From the NCBI RefSeq assembly GCF_022953055.1, contig NZ_JALJEJ010000001.1:310001-374000 (forward strand): 64,000 nucleotides of DNA, in the 5' to 3' direction. Positions 8,001 to 16,972 of the stretch are shown here, in pieces. The stretch is from Mucilaginibacter straminoryzae (lineage in GTDB: Bacteria; Bacteroidota; Bacteroidia; Sphingobacteriales; Sphingobacteriaceae). The translations under genes and the position numbers were made by a program. Under the pieces are notes generated by a model, which saw only the letters and a program-made list of their open reading frames with translations, was not told the DNA's origin and made no database searches. How positions within the stretch are numbered: the stretch's first letter is position 1; each line of letters begins with the position of its first letter.

Positions 8001-10234
8001 TGCAGCACTGCCATAGCACTGCGGGCTTCGAAGGTTATTTTAATCGTCAGTCCGTTTTGGTTGATCAGTTCAAATGAACCTTCTAACTGGTCTGTGAGGC
8101 CGCGCATCAGGTTCATGCCTAACGAGCTGTTTTCATATTCGTCAAAACCAGCCGGCAACCCCGTACCGTTATCCGAAATTACTAAAGTATAATGGCCATC
8201 TCCAACGGCTTCGAGGATAATGCTAACCGTTCCTTTCCGTCCCTGCGGAAAGGCATATTTGATGGAGTTGGTGACAGATTCGTTCAGGATCAGCCCGAGC
8301 GGTACAGCCTGCGCAACATCCAGGCAAAGGGGTTCTGCGACTACATTGAAATTAATATTGTTCACCTCGAAACACTCCTTCATATAAGAAACCAGTTCCT
8401 GGATATACCAGCTTAGGTCAATCGTCGCCAGGTTGTCAGACTGGTAAAGTTTCTGGTGGATAAGCGACATGGCATGCATGCGGTGCTGGCTGTTTTGGAT
8501 AGCATCCATCGCATCCTGGTTGTTGATATAGGCAGACTGCGTATTTAACAGACTGATCACAATCTGGAGATTATTCTTTACCCGGTGGTGAATTTCTTTC
8601 AATAACCAGTCTTTCTCCTGAAGCAGTTTGCGCAGTAGCTCATTTTGCTTATTGATCTCCTGCTGTTGCTGTTGCAATTGGGCATGGCTTCTTTGCTTTA
8701 ACCTGTAGCGATTGTAAATAACCGCAAGCAGCACAAACAGCAGGAAGGCACATGCCGCAACAATTGCCTTAATGGTGCCGTCTTTTTTGATAGTTTCTGC
8801 CTGAAGTCCGTTCTTCTGTTTCAGCAGTAGGATGTTCTTGTCCTTTTGTGCTGTTTCGAACTGAATTTGCAGGTAAGATATCTGATTGGCCTTATCCGCG
8901 TTAAAAACAGAGTCCGAATAGGTTTTATATAATTTGTAGTGCTTAATTGCCGATGCAAGGTTATTGGTGGCAGAGTCTGCCTTGTACCATTGCAGTTCCG
9001 TGCGTGATAAAAACAGGTTGTTGCCGGCATCAAACTCAACCGACTTTTGCAAATACGGATAAACCTCTTTATACCGTTTTGTGGCAATCAGGTAACGGAT
9101 AATACCAGTATACAGGTAGGTTTGGTTAGGGTCGTCTCCGGCCAGTTTCTGGTGATAATCCATCAAAGTATTAAATATCGGTGCGGCTTTATCCAGCTTG
9201 CCCATTTCCATATAGGTGTTAAAGTAGATGTAGGGCACACGCAATTTCATTTGTATTTCAGTCGGCGGGTATTTCAGCCGGATCTCATCCAGTGCCTTCA
9301 GGGCTTCATTATATTTCTTTAGCCGCACGTAAGAGGTAGCCATGTTGGCCAGGATGGTTTGCATATAACCTGGATCATTATACCGCCGGGCCACATCTAA
9401 GGCCTTGTTCCAGGTATCCAGCGCTTGTTTATCCTGCTTCAGGAAATAATAGGTCATGGCCAGGTGGTTGTAAATAGAACTAAGCTGCAGGCTATAATCA
9501 CCCAATTCCTCGGCATTTTTGGCAGCCATAAACCCGTATCGTATCGATAGCGGATAATTCCCCATCTGCATATACACGTTACTGATGAGGTTATAAACCC
9601 CCTGCATTTCCCTGAAGTGGATTTTTTGATAAAGGGCCATAGCTTGTTGCAAATAACTAAGCGCTTCTTCGCCCTTTCCAAGCATATGATCATAATCTCC
9701 CAAAAACTTCAGCCCGGTAGCTTCTTCCTCAACAGCGCCTATTTCATGAAATAAGGCAATAGCCTTTTTTTCGAGCGCCATCTTGGCCTTCAAACCCTCG
9801 TTCTCATTGTCAAAGAATTGCAGTTGGGTTTCGTAAGCTTTCGCTTCATCATACTTCAGCTTTCTTTTAATGGAGAAATCAAGCGCTTCCTTAACTGATG
9901 CTGAAGCCTTTGCGCGGTCGCCGGCTTCTAATTGTATCCTGCCTTTAAGCAATATGGCTTTTGCCTGCATACTTTCGTCGCCGGTGCTTTTGCTTAATTG
10001 CAGTGCCAAGTTTTGAAAGTACATGGCGCTGTCCAAGTCGTTCTTTAACTCACCGGGTTTGGTCAGGTACTGTTCCCCTAAGCGCAGGTTCAGGTCGAGT
10101 TTCTCCTGATCAGAAGTTGCCGCCTTTATCTTCTTTCTCAGGTCCGGAATCTGATCGTGCCTGTTGGCAAGGGTAGTTGCAGGCGCAAGCAACAGCAACA
10201 AAATTAGCCTGGCGGACAAATTGCGAAGGGTCAT
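7991..10234 (-). CDS. TPR-containing sensor histidine kinase, HisKA_2 type
   Basis: 747 residues. An N-terminal signal sequence is followed by a long extracytoplasmic TPR region (about residues 25-450), one membrane helix (about 488-510), a Gln-rich coiled coil (about 520-540), an H-box EIHHRVKNNLQ (about 547-557) typical of HisKA_2 kinases, and an HATPase_c domain with N-box NESVTNSIKYA and G-box DNGTGLP. The family autophosphorylates and passes phosphate to a receiver domain. No response regulator is adjacent; the closest receiver in the island is the bEBP at 21318, so I infer that as a candidate partner. I found no convincing copy of the 18-bp enhancer in the 119 bp upstream. Confidence 0.88.
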   Translation of the reverse strand: MTLRNLSARLILLLLLAPATTLANRHDQIPDLRKKIKAATSDQEKLDLNLRLGEQYLTKPGELKNDLDSAMYFQNLALQLSKSTGDESMQAKAILLKGRIQLEAGDRAKASASVKEALDFSIKRKLKYDEAKAYETQLQFFDNENEGLKAKMALEKKAIALFHEIGAVEEEATGLKFLGDYDHMLGKGEEALSYLQQAMALYQKIHFREMQGVYNLISNVYMQMGNYPLSIRYGFMAAKNAEELGDYSLQLSSIYNHLAMTYYFLKQDKQALDTWNKALDVARRYNDPGYMQTILANMATSYVRLKKYNEALKALDEIRLKYPPTEIQMKLRVPYIYFNTYMEMGKLDKAAPIFNTLMDYHQKLAGDDPNQTYLYTGIIRYLIATKRYKEVYPYLQKSVEFDAGNNLFLSRTELQWYKADSATNNLASAIKHYKLYKTYSDSVFNADKANQISYLQIQFETAQKDKNILLLKQKNGLQAETIKKDGTIKAIVAACAFLLFVLLAVIYNRYRLKQRSHAQLQQQQQEINKQNELLRKLLQEKDWLLKEIHHRVKNNLQIVISLLNTQSAYINNQDAMDAIQNSQHRMHAMSLIHQKLYQSDNLATIDLSWYIQELVSYMKECFEVNNINFNVVAEPLCLDVAQAVPLGLILNESVTNSIKYAFPQGRKGTVSIILEAVGDGHYTLVISDNGTGLPAGFDEYENSSLGMNLMRGLTDQLEGSFELINQNGLTIKITFEARSAMAVLQSA

Positions 10235-10300
10235 GTTCTTTCTATTTTTTAAAAATCAGTTAAGGCGTTAACCGGCTATGGCGTCATCAAATGTAAATAA

Positions 10301-10325
10301 CTCTTCTCCCAAAAAGAGAGAAGAG
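10301..10325 (-). terminator. Probable terminator of the secreted hydrolase gene
   Basis: CTCTTCTC pairs with GAGAAGAG around a 9-base loop. Read on the minus strand it lies about 30 bp after the hydrolase stop and is followed by TTATTTAC, a short T-rich run. Confidence 0.5.
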
Positions 10326-10353
10326 CCTATATAATCGTTGCGGCGATATCTAA

Positions 10354-11133
10354 TTATTCGCCTGCGTTTGCGGCTGCTTCAATTACTGCTGCAACTGCTT
10401 TAGGCTGGGTCATAAATAACGTATGCCCGCCTTTTATGTCTGTCACTTTAGCTTTTGCGCGTTTATACATCGTATCTTCCAGGCCCATGTTAATGGTTTC
10501 ATCATTCGACGGTTTAACGGCGTAAACAGGTTTGTTCTTCCATGCCGCCTGTGTTACCTTATCTGTAAATGCTTTAACTGTAAGCGGGATCTGCGAATCA
10601 TACATAAAATCTGCCTTTTCTTTAGTTTGCCCGCTTGCAAAGGTTTCTAAAAAAGTGTCTTTGCCCAGGTAAACATTGCCTTTAGCATCCGGAGGTAAGA
10701 TGCCTTTAGGGGCGGGTTTTACATTTTCTACAAGTGACAGGGTAGATTCCCCTTCGTCCGGAATAAACGCGGCTACATAAACCAGGCTTTTCACTTTCGG
10801 ATGGTTGCCTGCCTGGGTAATTACTGTGCCTCCCCATGAATGGCCAACTAATACGGCATCATTATCCTGCCGGTCCAGCGCGTCATTGGTTGCAGTCACA
10901 TCATCCTGCAGCGAACTGGTTGGGTTTTGCACTAAAGTTACCTTGTAACCATCCTTCACCAGGATCTTATAAACGGCTTCCCAGCCAGAGGCATCCGCAA
11001 AGGCGCCATGCACAATCACAATGTTTTTTTTTTGTGCCGCAGGTTGTGCCTGGGAAGCTGCCGGAGCAATCATTGATAAAATAGCTGACGCAGTTGCAGC
11101 CAATGCTGCTTTAAATTTAGTTTGTGTTTTCAT
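10354..11133 (-). CDS. Exported alpha/beta hydrolase
   Basis: 259 residues with an N-terminal signal peptide ending near ASQAQP, so the enzyme is likely periplasmic or secreted. The body is a compact alpha/beta hydrolase: IVIVHGAFADASGW (oxyanion region), GHSWGG elbow (Ser 99) and GGHTLFMTQP with the catalytic His (237). It resembles the EstC/pyrethroid-esterase-like group often labelled simply alpha/beta hydrolase. It is transcribed from promoter d with enhancer d, and lies directly downstream (same strand) of the GAF-type bEBP gene but with its own promoter in the 147-bp gap. Confidence 0.87.
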   Translation of the reverse strand: MKTQTKFKAALAATASAILSMIAPAASQAQPAAQKKNIVIVHGAFADASGWEAVYKILVKDGYKVTLVQNPTSSLQDDVTATNDALDRQDNDAVLVGHSWGGTVITQAGNHPKVKSLVYVAAFIPDEGESTLSLVENVKPAPKGILPPDAKGNVYLGKDTFLETFASGQTKEKADFMYDSQIPLTVKAFTDKVTQAAWKNKPVYAVKPSNDETINMGLEDTMYKRAKAKVTDIKGGHTLFMTQPKAVAAVIEAAANAGE

Positions 11134-11162
11134 CTTTAGTCTGTTTTGGTTTCGAAAACAGA

Positions 11163-11178
11163 TGCTATTGATGGGCCA
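11163..11178 (-). promoter_or_regulatory. Putative sigma-54 promoter d
   Basis: On the minus strand it reads TGGCCCATCAATAGCA: TGGC at -24, TAGCA at -12, exact GG-to-GC spacing. It ends about 30 bp before the hydrolase start and lies 62 bp from enhancer d. Confidence 0.68.
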
Positions 11179-11239
11179 TTATTTAATATATTGATAATCA
11201 GGTTGATAATATCAATATTAATATCTTGAGATCACGCTA

Positions 11240-11257
11240 TACCGCCATTTTACGATA
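11240..11257 (-). promoter_or_regulatory. Enhancer (UAS) copy d
   Basis: In gene direction it reads TATCGTAAAATGGCGGTA, 17 of 18 positions matching the consensus. It sits just past the 3' end of the bEBP gene. Confidence 0.72.
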
Positions 11258-11280
11258 AGTGACTACCTGATTTACACTTT

Positions 11281-13440
11281 TTAAAAATGTTTCTTACTAA
11301 GACCAAGCCGTTTAATTTTTGAGTTGAGCGTAGTGGCCGGAACGCCCAGCAGTTTGGCTGCGCCCTGCTCGCCGCTAATGCGGCCGCTGCATAACTGCAG
11401 CACGGCAAAGATATGGTCGCGCTCGTTTTCGTCTATCGTTTTAACTTTTTGTGCAACACCGTCTTTATTTACTATCCGTTTTTCTTTAGGGGCAATGCCT
11501 AACTCCGTGATCTGATTTTTGGTAGCCAGCAAAACCAACCGCTCTATGGTATGCTCCATTTCGCGCACGTTGCCCGGCCACTCATAGCTGTTCATCTGTT
11601 GCAGCGCACGCTGGCTAAAGCCGGTGACCTGCCTGCCCGATTTCTGCGCATAACGGAAAAGGAAATGAGCGGCAAGCGCAGGGATGTCTTCTTTGCGGGA
11701 ACGTAATGGAGGAAGCCAGATTGGGAAGACGTTTAAACGGTAAAAAAGATCCCGGCGGAAACGGCCCGCCTCTACCTCGGCAGCCAAATCGCGGTTAGTA
11801 GCTGCGATTATCCGAACATCTACTTTGATGACGGTTTTACCGCCAACCCGTTCAATCTCTTTCTCCTGTAAGGCCCGCAGCAGCTTCACTTGCATATCTA
11901 ACGGTAGTTCGCCTATCTCGTCAAGGAACAATGTCCCTTTATCAGCCAGTTCAAATTTCCCTTCCCTGCGTTCGGTCGCCCCGGTAAAGGCACCTTTTTC
12001 GTGCCCAAAAAGTTCACTTTCGATCAGGTTGGGTGGGATAGCAGCACAATTAATTTTAATCATCGGCTGATTTGACCGCTTAGACGCCTGATGAATTCCA
12101 CGGGCGACAACTTCTTTCCCTGTCCCGGTTTCGCCGGTGATCAGCACGGTTGAATCTGTCGAAGCCACCTGTTCCATCAAGGCAATCACCCGTTGCATGT
12201 GTTTACCCCTGCCAATGATATCACTAAAATCTTTTGATTCAACTCTCAGGTCTTGGGTCGCGCTCAGCTTATTTTCGTATTCCTTTATCAACTGTTGCTG
12301 AAGGGCTGATTTTTCTGTCACGGCAAGGTTGTTGATCGCCGCAGAAACGAAGATGCCCAGTCGTTGTAACAGATGCAACAATTCATCCGAAAGTATTTTT
12401 GAGTCTTTTAAGCATACAATAAGATACCCTATTACCTCGTCCTGATGTTTGAGCGCTGTTGCAGCAACCCCATGCCGATTTAATTTATTTGCTCCAAGCT
12501 TGCTGATCAACGTTCCTTTGGCATCGCCTGAATCCAACAACAAGCCTTTACCTGCAGCGTTATCAATTTCTTTAAACAGGGTTTCTTCTGCGCTGAATTT
12601 TTCGCTTAGCAGTTGTTCTCTCTCCCCGTTCACATCTATGATGATGTAAGGATGAACCAGGTTTTCTTCGGCATCCTTTCGTAGTACAATAACACTTTCC
12701 GCTTTAAACAGCTCTGCTACTTCTGCAAGAGGTTGTGATAGTTCATCCCTTGAAGCTACCGCGGTCAATTTTTCCAGCAGTTTGTTAGGAAGAAGGTCTG
12801 TAGCTGTCTGTTGCCTTGCTTCTGCATGGGCTGAGGCAGAAATCTCTTTCAAATGTGGTAAATCTGTTGCTGAAAACAGGCCGCAATGTTCTTTATGCAA
12901 AAGATCTGTAAGAATGTCTGCAAGGCTGCTACAGAAAGATAAACATTCTGTACTGAGCGGATAGCTTAGATTATGCAGTTCAAAAGTACCCAGTACCTGG
13001 TTATTAAATTCGAGCGGGATATAGCAATGGTATTGGTATTCGCCTGTCTGGCCGGTTACGTGATGGTTTTCTCCCAGTTCTGCTACCCATTCGTCTTTGC
13101 TCTTCAACACCGGGAAGGTAAACCCGGCTACCTCTTTTTGAAAAGGTGTTAAAGCTGTTTGTACAGCAACTATTTGCTCGCAAATTTCTTCCGAAGCGGG
13201 ATCGAATGCGGAAACATAAGCCCGGCTAATGGTAGTTACTTTGCTATCGTAAACGGTTAATACACCGCAATCGATAGAAAATAGCGGATGCAGAATTTTT
13301 AAGATAGACTTAAACAGTTCAAACATCGGTACAAAGGGATCCGATTCGTGTTTGTTTAAACCATTCGCGATCTCATGGAAATCAGCGAGGCGTCGGGTAG
13401 AATGAGCTGAAGTGGTCGGCAACGGCACAATCATAATCAA
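11281..13440 (-). CDS. Sigma-54 enhancer-binding regulator with GAF-like sensor domains (bEBP1)
   Basis: 719 residues. The first ~390 look like two GAF-type sensory modules joined by helices, with no receiver domain. The AAA+ domain has Walker A GETGTGKE (~433), the sigma-54 contact loop GAFTGA (~480), Walker [10 protein letters not shown] and an intact arginine-finger region. The C terminus is a Fis-type helix-turn-helix with recognition segment [13 protein letters not shown]. Overall it is FhlA-like: a ligand sensed by GAF domains would release ATPase activity to open sigma-54 promoters. It has its own enhancer/promoter pair e, with a leader of about 375 nt, so autoregulation is likely. Confidence 0.92.
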   Translation of the reverse strand: MIMIVPLPTTSAHSTRRLADFHEIANGLNKHESDPFVPMFELFKSILKILHPLFSIDCGVLTVYDSKVTTISRAYVSAFDPASEEICEQIVAVQTALTPFQKEVAGFTFPVLKSKDEWVAELGENHHVTGQTGEYQYHCYIPLEFNNQVLGTFELHNLSYPLSTECLSFCSSLADILTDLLHKEHCGLFSATDLPHLKEISASAHAEARQQTATDLLPNKLLEKLTAVASRDELSQPLAEVAELFKAESVIVLRKDAEENLVHPYIIIDVNGEREQLLSEKFSAEETLFKEIDNAAGKGLLLDSGDAKGTLISKLGANKLNRHGVAATALKHQDEVIGYLIVCLKDSKILSDELLHLLQRLGIFVSAAINNLAVTEKSALQQQLIKEYENKLSATQDLRVESKDFSDIIGRGKHMQRVIALMEQVASTDSTVLITGETGTGKEVVARGIHQASKRSNQPMIKINCAAIPPNLIESELFGHEKGAFTGATERREGKFELADKGTLFLDEIGELPLDMQVKLLRALQEKEIERVGGKTVIKVDVRIIAATNRDLAAEVEAGRFRRDLFYRLNVFPIWLPPLRSRKEDIPALAAHFLFRYAQKSGRQVTGFSQRALQQMNSYEWPGNVREMEHTIERLVLLATKNQITELGIAPKEKRIVNKDGVAQKVKTIDENERDHIFAVLQLCSGRISGEQGAAKLLGVPATTLNSKIKRLGLSKKHF

Positions 13441-13825
13441 ATAATTAAGTAGATGTAGTTAAAAAAATCACAGTGAATATTGTTTCGAAGCAAGCTCCTG
13501 TAAAACAACATGATACAGCTGCGAAAAGTAATTTAACGGGAAAATAGTCAATTAATTTAAAATTAAAAAAACAACAATTGACTTTCGGGGTATCAGCGCG
13601 AAATTAAGAATGCTGCATGTAAAGCACAAATAGTTGTGATCGAGGCAACCGGATGAAGAGTTTGTAATGCAAATAGAAGGGTATACTACGCTAACGGTAA
13701 ATGATTGAAAGAACTTGATAGACAACTGTATAACCTTGTAATAAGAGGTACTTGATACTTGTGATGTTTAGCTTTTTCATGATAAATGTTAGGAGGTTTA
13801 AATGTTATTTCATTGCCGAATAACT

Positions 13826-13841
13826 TGCCATGGATGTGCCA
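13826..13841 (-). promoter_or_regulatory. Putative sigma-54 promoter e (best match)
   Basis: On the minus strand it reads TGGCACATCCATGGCA: a perfect TGGCAC at -24 and TGGCA at -12, the closest of the eight to the canonical consensus. It is 63 bp from enhancer e and faces the bEBP1 gene. Confidence 0.78.
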
Positions 13842-13903
13842 GTGAATTAAAGCACTGATTTTTAATTAGTTAATACTGGTTGTGCGCTGGCCAGCCTGCG
13901 ATA

Positions 13904-13921
13904 TTTCGTTATTTTATGAAT
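13904..13921 (-). promoter_or_regulatory. Enhancer (UAS) copy e
   Basis: In gene direction it reads ATTCATAAAATAACGAAA, the most divergent half-sites of the set, but the core (TAAAATAACGA) is intact and it is at the expected distance from the best promoter. Confidence 0.6.
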
Positions 13922-14032
13922 AAGTGTATCCCCTTATACCAGACGGGTTTATGAGTTTAAATGACGTCATTGCGATAAAGTTTCGCCGAAAAAGAAAGCG
14001 ATGGGTTAATCGCTGAAGTGAAAACAAGTATT

Positions 14033-14050
14033 TATCGTGAATTAACGATA
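14033..14050 (+). promoter_or_regulatory. Enhancer (UAS) copy f (perfect inverted repeat)
   Basis: TATCGT and ACGATA are perfect inverted arms around GAATTA. This is the best dyad of the eight. It is 64 bp upstream of promoter f. Confidence 0.75.
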
Positions 14051-14113
14051 TATCATTAGTGGTAATTTAAGGTCTTTGTTTTTAAGTAACTGTAATACAA
14101 TAGTTTGTGTTGT

Positions 14114-14129
14114 TGGCATTTGGTTGGAA
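14114..14129 (+). promoter_or_regulatory. Putative sigma-54 promoter f
   Basis: TGGCATTTGGTTGGAA: perfect TGGCA at -24, but the -12 GC is GA. Predicted start near 14141, which rules out translation from the upstream in-frame ATG at 14105 and supports ATG 14159. Confidence 0.55.
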
Positions 14130-14158
14130 AGGTGGTGTTCAAACAAAAACTTTTAATC

Positions 14159-14791
14159 ATGAAACCATCTCCAGACTTACTGACACCCGAAAACCACGCA
14201 CTTGTACTGATCGACTTTGAAGGCCAGATGGCTTTTGCTACAAAAAGCATCGACATCAGCGCACTGCGTACCAATACTGCCATTATCTGCGGCGCTTCTA
14301 AAATTTTTAATGTAAGCACCATTGTAACTACCGTAGCGGAAGAAAGCTTCAGCGGACCGGTATTTCCAGAGATTGAAGAGTTTTATCCACAGGCTACTTC
14401 CAATTATATCGACCGTACAACCATGAATACCTGGGAGGATGAAGCTGCTTACAAGGCCATTACCGGTACCGGCAAAAAGAAATTAGTGTTAGCTGGGTTA
14501 TGGACCGGCGTATGTATTGTTGGTCCGGCGCTTTCTGCCCTGAGCGAGCATTACGAAGTATACGTAATCACAGATGCCTGCGGCGACGTTAGTCCCGAAG
14601 CGCATGAAAGAGCAATCCAGCGCATGGTGCATACCGGTGTTAAGCCAATCACTGCAGTTCAATACCTGCTGGAACTTCAGCGCGACTGGGCAAGACAAGA
14701 GACTTATGTAGCCGTAACCGACCTGATGAAAAAATACGGCGGCGCATACGGCGTAGGTATCCACTACGCACACCATATGTTAAATCACTAA
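14159..14791 (+). CDS. YcaC-like isochorismatase-family hydrolase
   Basis: A 210-residue cysteine hydrolase fold. The catalytic Asp is in LVLIDFEGQM, and the nucleophile Cys is in GLWTGVCIVGPAL. The strand before it (KKLVLAGLWTGVC) and the tail (LLELQRDW) match the YcaC subgroup rather than true isochorismatases, whose substrate is not settled. No signal peptide, so it is cytoplasmic. ATG 14159 is chosen because the -24/-12 element overlaps the longer alternative. It is the first gene of a seven-gene operon ending at 20511, with only 18 bp to the porin gene. Confidence 0.87.
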   Translation: MKPSPDLLTPENHALVLIDFEGQMAFATKSIDISALRTNTAIICGASKIFNVSTIVTTVAEESFSGPVFPEIEEFYPQATSNYIDRTTMNTWEDEAAYKAITGTGKKKLVLAGLWTGVCIVGPALSALSEHYEVYVITDACGDVSPEAHERAIQRMVHTGVKPITAVQYLLELQRDWARQETYVAVTDLMKKYGGAYGVGIHYAHHMLNH

Positions 14792-14809
14792 GAAGCAACT
14801 GCTATTCTG

Positions 14810-16210
14810 ATGTGTTCCCCAAGGATACTCAAAAAGCCAACTAGTGCCGGTGTTGTCCTGCTCATCACCGGGCTGTTGCTTTGTTTAAGCAATGCTTACG
14901 CACAGCCATTTAAGCTGATGCGGTTTGATGAGGATTACAGCTATCTGAAAGATTCATCGCGCAACTGGTACCGGCAATTTAAGTTTGTGCCGCTCTCGCC
15001 GGATGGTAATATATATGCCTCATTCGGCGGCGAAGCAAGGGCAGAGTTTGTTGCGTTCAACAACGAAGATTGGGGGCGCATGGGTATCGGGCACAACAAC
15101 TTCCTGCTCCAACGCTACGACCTGCATACCGACGTTCATTTTGGAAACCGTTTCCGTGTTTTCGGCCAAATCCGAAGCGCACTCGAAAATGGCCGGAAGA
15201 CGGGGCCGCGTCCTATTGATGAGGATAAGCTGAACATTCAGAACCTGTTTGCAGACGTTGTAGCCGTTAAAGAGGCAAAAACCAGCCTGACCTTCCGTTT
15301 AGGACGGCAGGAGTTAGATTATGGTAGCGGCCGGCTGATCTCCGTAAGAGAAGGACCAAACGCCAGGTTGTATTTCACCGGTGCGAAGGCAATGCTGGTA
15401 AAGCAGAACCTGCGGTTGGATGCCTTTGTGATGATGGCCGACACCGTCAATCCCGGTGCTTTTGATAATAAACCCAGCAAGCAGGCTAATCTGTGGGGCG
15501 GTTACGGTACACTGATTATCCCCCGTAGCGGCAACATCGATTTTTATTATGTCGGCATCCGTCGCGATACTTCGGTATTTGAAGCAGGGGCGGCAAAAGA
15601 GACCAGGCATACCATCGGTGGAAGGTTCTGGCGTTATGGCGGAGGCTTTATTTACAACCTGGAAGGGGCTTACCAGTTCGGTACGTTTGGCACTGGTCGC
15701 ATCAGTGCGTGGACGGGTTCCGCCGATATTGGATACTTTTTTGAAAACGCACCGCTAAAGCCATCTATCAACCTGCGGCACGATTATATTTCCGGTGATG
15801 CAAATCCGGGCGATAACCGCCTGGAGACCTTCAATCCTATTTATCCTAAAGGAGGATATTTTGGATTCAATCCGCAGATTGGTCCGGTTAACCTCATCGA
15901 TATACATCCTTATGCCACCATCAAAGCCGGTAAACAAGTTACCGTACAGGGCGATGTGGTTTTCAACTGGCGCTACTCGCTGAATGATGGTGTGTACCGC
16001 CCAAGCGGAACCTTTAATATGCCGGGAGAAACCTCCCGAAAAAGGTATATCGGGACCGCCTATCTACTGAGCGCCGTTTGGCAGATCAATAGTTTTTTAA
16101 GCCTGAACCAGGGAATCCAGTATTTCAGTACAGGCTCGTTCGTGCACGATGTAATTCCTAATCCCCATGATGGATTATTCATTAATACCCGTATAGCATT
16201 TAAATTTTAA
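14810..16210 (+). CDS. Alginate-export-type outer-membrane porin
   Basis: 466 residues with a signal peptide ending at NAYAQ. The mature protein has alternating beta-strand patterns, a C-terminal aromatic (IAFKF) typical of outer-membrane barrels, and the segment GRQELDYGSGRLISVREGPN, which is the hallmark of the alginate-export (AlgE-like) domain family. Family members form a monomeric barrel with an anion-selective pore. Nothing else in the window makes alginate, so I infer a channel for small anionic substrates or products handled by the neighbouring hydrolases. Confidence 0.8.
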   Translation: MCSPRILKKPTSAGVVLLITGLLLCLSNAYAQPFKLMRFDEDYSYLKDSSRNWYRQFKFVPLSPDGNIYASFGGEARAEFVAFNNEDWGRMGIGHNNFLLQRYDLHTDVHFGNRFRVFGQIRSALENGRKTGPRPIDEDKLNIQNLFADVVAVKEAKTSLTFRLGRQELDYGSGRLISVREGPNARLYFTGAKAMLVKQNLRLDAFVMMADTVNPGAFDNKPSKQANLWGGYGTLIIPRSGNIDFYYVGIRRDTSVFEAGAAKETRHTIGGRFWRYGGGFIYNLEGAYQFGTFGTGRISAWTGSADIGYFFENAPLKPSINLRHDYISGDANPGDNRLETFNPIYPKGGYFGFNPQIGPVNLIDIHPYATIKAGKQVTVQGDVVFNWRYSLNDGVYRPSGTFNMPGETSRKRYIGTAYLLSAVWQINSFLSLNQGIQYFSTGSFVHDVIPNPHDGLFINTRIAFKF

Positions 16211-16229
16211 CCTATAAATAGTTACAATT

Positions 16230-16961
16230 ATGAAACCAACCCCACTTTTTAAAGCCGTGAATACCGGTTCGTTTATTCGCCGTATTTTCAATACCCTTGT
16301 TTTTACCGCTTTTGTAAGCTTATCATACGCCCAGACACCGCTGGGTACCACTAAAGTATTCGGCAGTATAGATGGCGTAAGTATAGCGGGTAAGGTGCAA
16401 AGCCCATCAGGGCAGGCTACGCCTTTACAAGTAGTATGTCTGTTTGAATATACCGAAGGCGACCTGACCTCGCCAACAGCTTTACCTGAAAACCTGAACG
16501 GCATGGTACACGTAGATAAAGCCCTGCGCGGGCTGATTACCGATCTGCGTAAGAGCGGAAAGTTTGCAGGCCATGCTTATGAAACGCTTTTAATTACCCC
16601 GGCTCCGGGTACCATCCCTGCGAAAAAACTTTTATTGATCGGCCTTGGCGACCGCACTAAATTCTCTGCTGACCTGATGACCGATATTGGCCGAATTGGT
16701 ATGCGCGAAGCTTTACGTTTAGGAGTGGACAGCTATTCGCACGCCAGCGATCTTAAAGATGCTGGTATAGATTCGCCTACCGGTCCCGTGGCGCAAAATG
16801 TAGTTAAAGGTGCTATGGAGGCTTACGAAACTGATCTGTACCTGCACCAGAAAGGCATGGCGCCTGCACCTAAAGTTAAAAAGGTAACGCTATTGGCCGG
16901 TCCGGCTTTCTTTACGGTTTCCGGCGAAGCAATAGAAGCCTATATCAAATCAAGAAAATAA
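16230..16961 (+). CDS. Exported lone M17-type N-terminal domain protein
   Basis: 243 residues with a signal peptide ending near LSYAQ. The body resembles the N-terminal macro-like domain of leucyl aminopeptidases (LLLIGLGDRTKFSADLMTDIGRIGMREALRLG), followed by a short tail. The metal-binding catalytic domain of M17 peptidases is absent, and no remnant of it follows before the amidohydrolase gene 11 bp later. It is therefore unlikely to be a peptidase; ligand binding is possible. Its presence as a secreted stand-alone domain is odd. Confidence 0.7.
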   Translation: MKPTPLFKAVNTGSFIRRIFNTLVFTAFVSLSYAQTPLGTTKVFGSIDGVSIAGKVQSPSGQATPLQVVCLFEYTEGDLTSPTALPENLNGMVHVDKALRGLITDLRKSGKFAGHAYETLLITPAPGTIPAKKLLLIGLGDRTKFSADLMTDIGRIGMREALRLGVDSYSHASDLKDAGIDSPTGPVAQNVVKGAMEAYETDLYLHQKGMAPAPKVKKVTLLAGPAFFTVSGEAIEAYIKSRK

Positions 16962-16972
16962 ACGGCGCGGTT

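Larger units (their letters stand above)
13441..14158. other. 718-bp divergent regulatory region
   Basis: It contains promoter e and enhancer e (for the bEBP1 gene, minus strand) and enhancer f and promoter f (for the seven-gene operon, plus strand). The segment 13441-13814 would be the bEBP1 leader. I see no convincing gene there; the only ORFs are very short (see rejected items). Confidence 0.7.

Noticed and set aside
10332-10350. ATCG...CGAT dyad near the TPR kinase start
   Set aside because: The CG-to-CG distance is 8, not 10 as in the eight enhancers, and I see no -24/-12 element before the kinase.
13691-13780. 29-codon ORF in the bEBP1 leader (minus)
   Set aside because: No ribosome-binding context or recognisable sequence; could be a leader peptide but not supported.
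13802-13858. 18-codon ORF after AGGAGG on the plus strand
   Set aside because: It has a good Shine-Dalgarno match but overlaps promoter e, encodes no known peptide, and Bacteroidota rarely use such sites.
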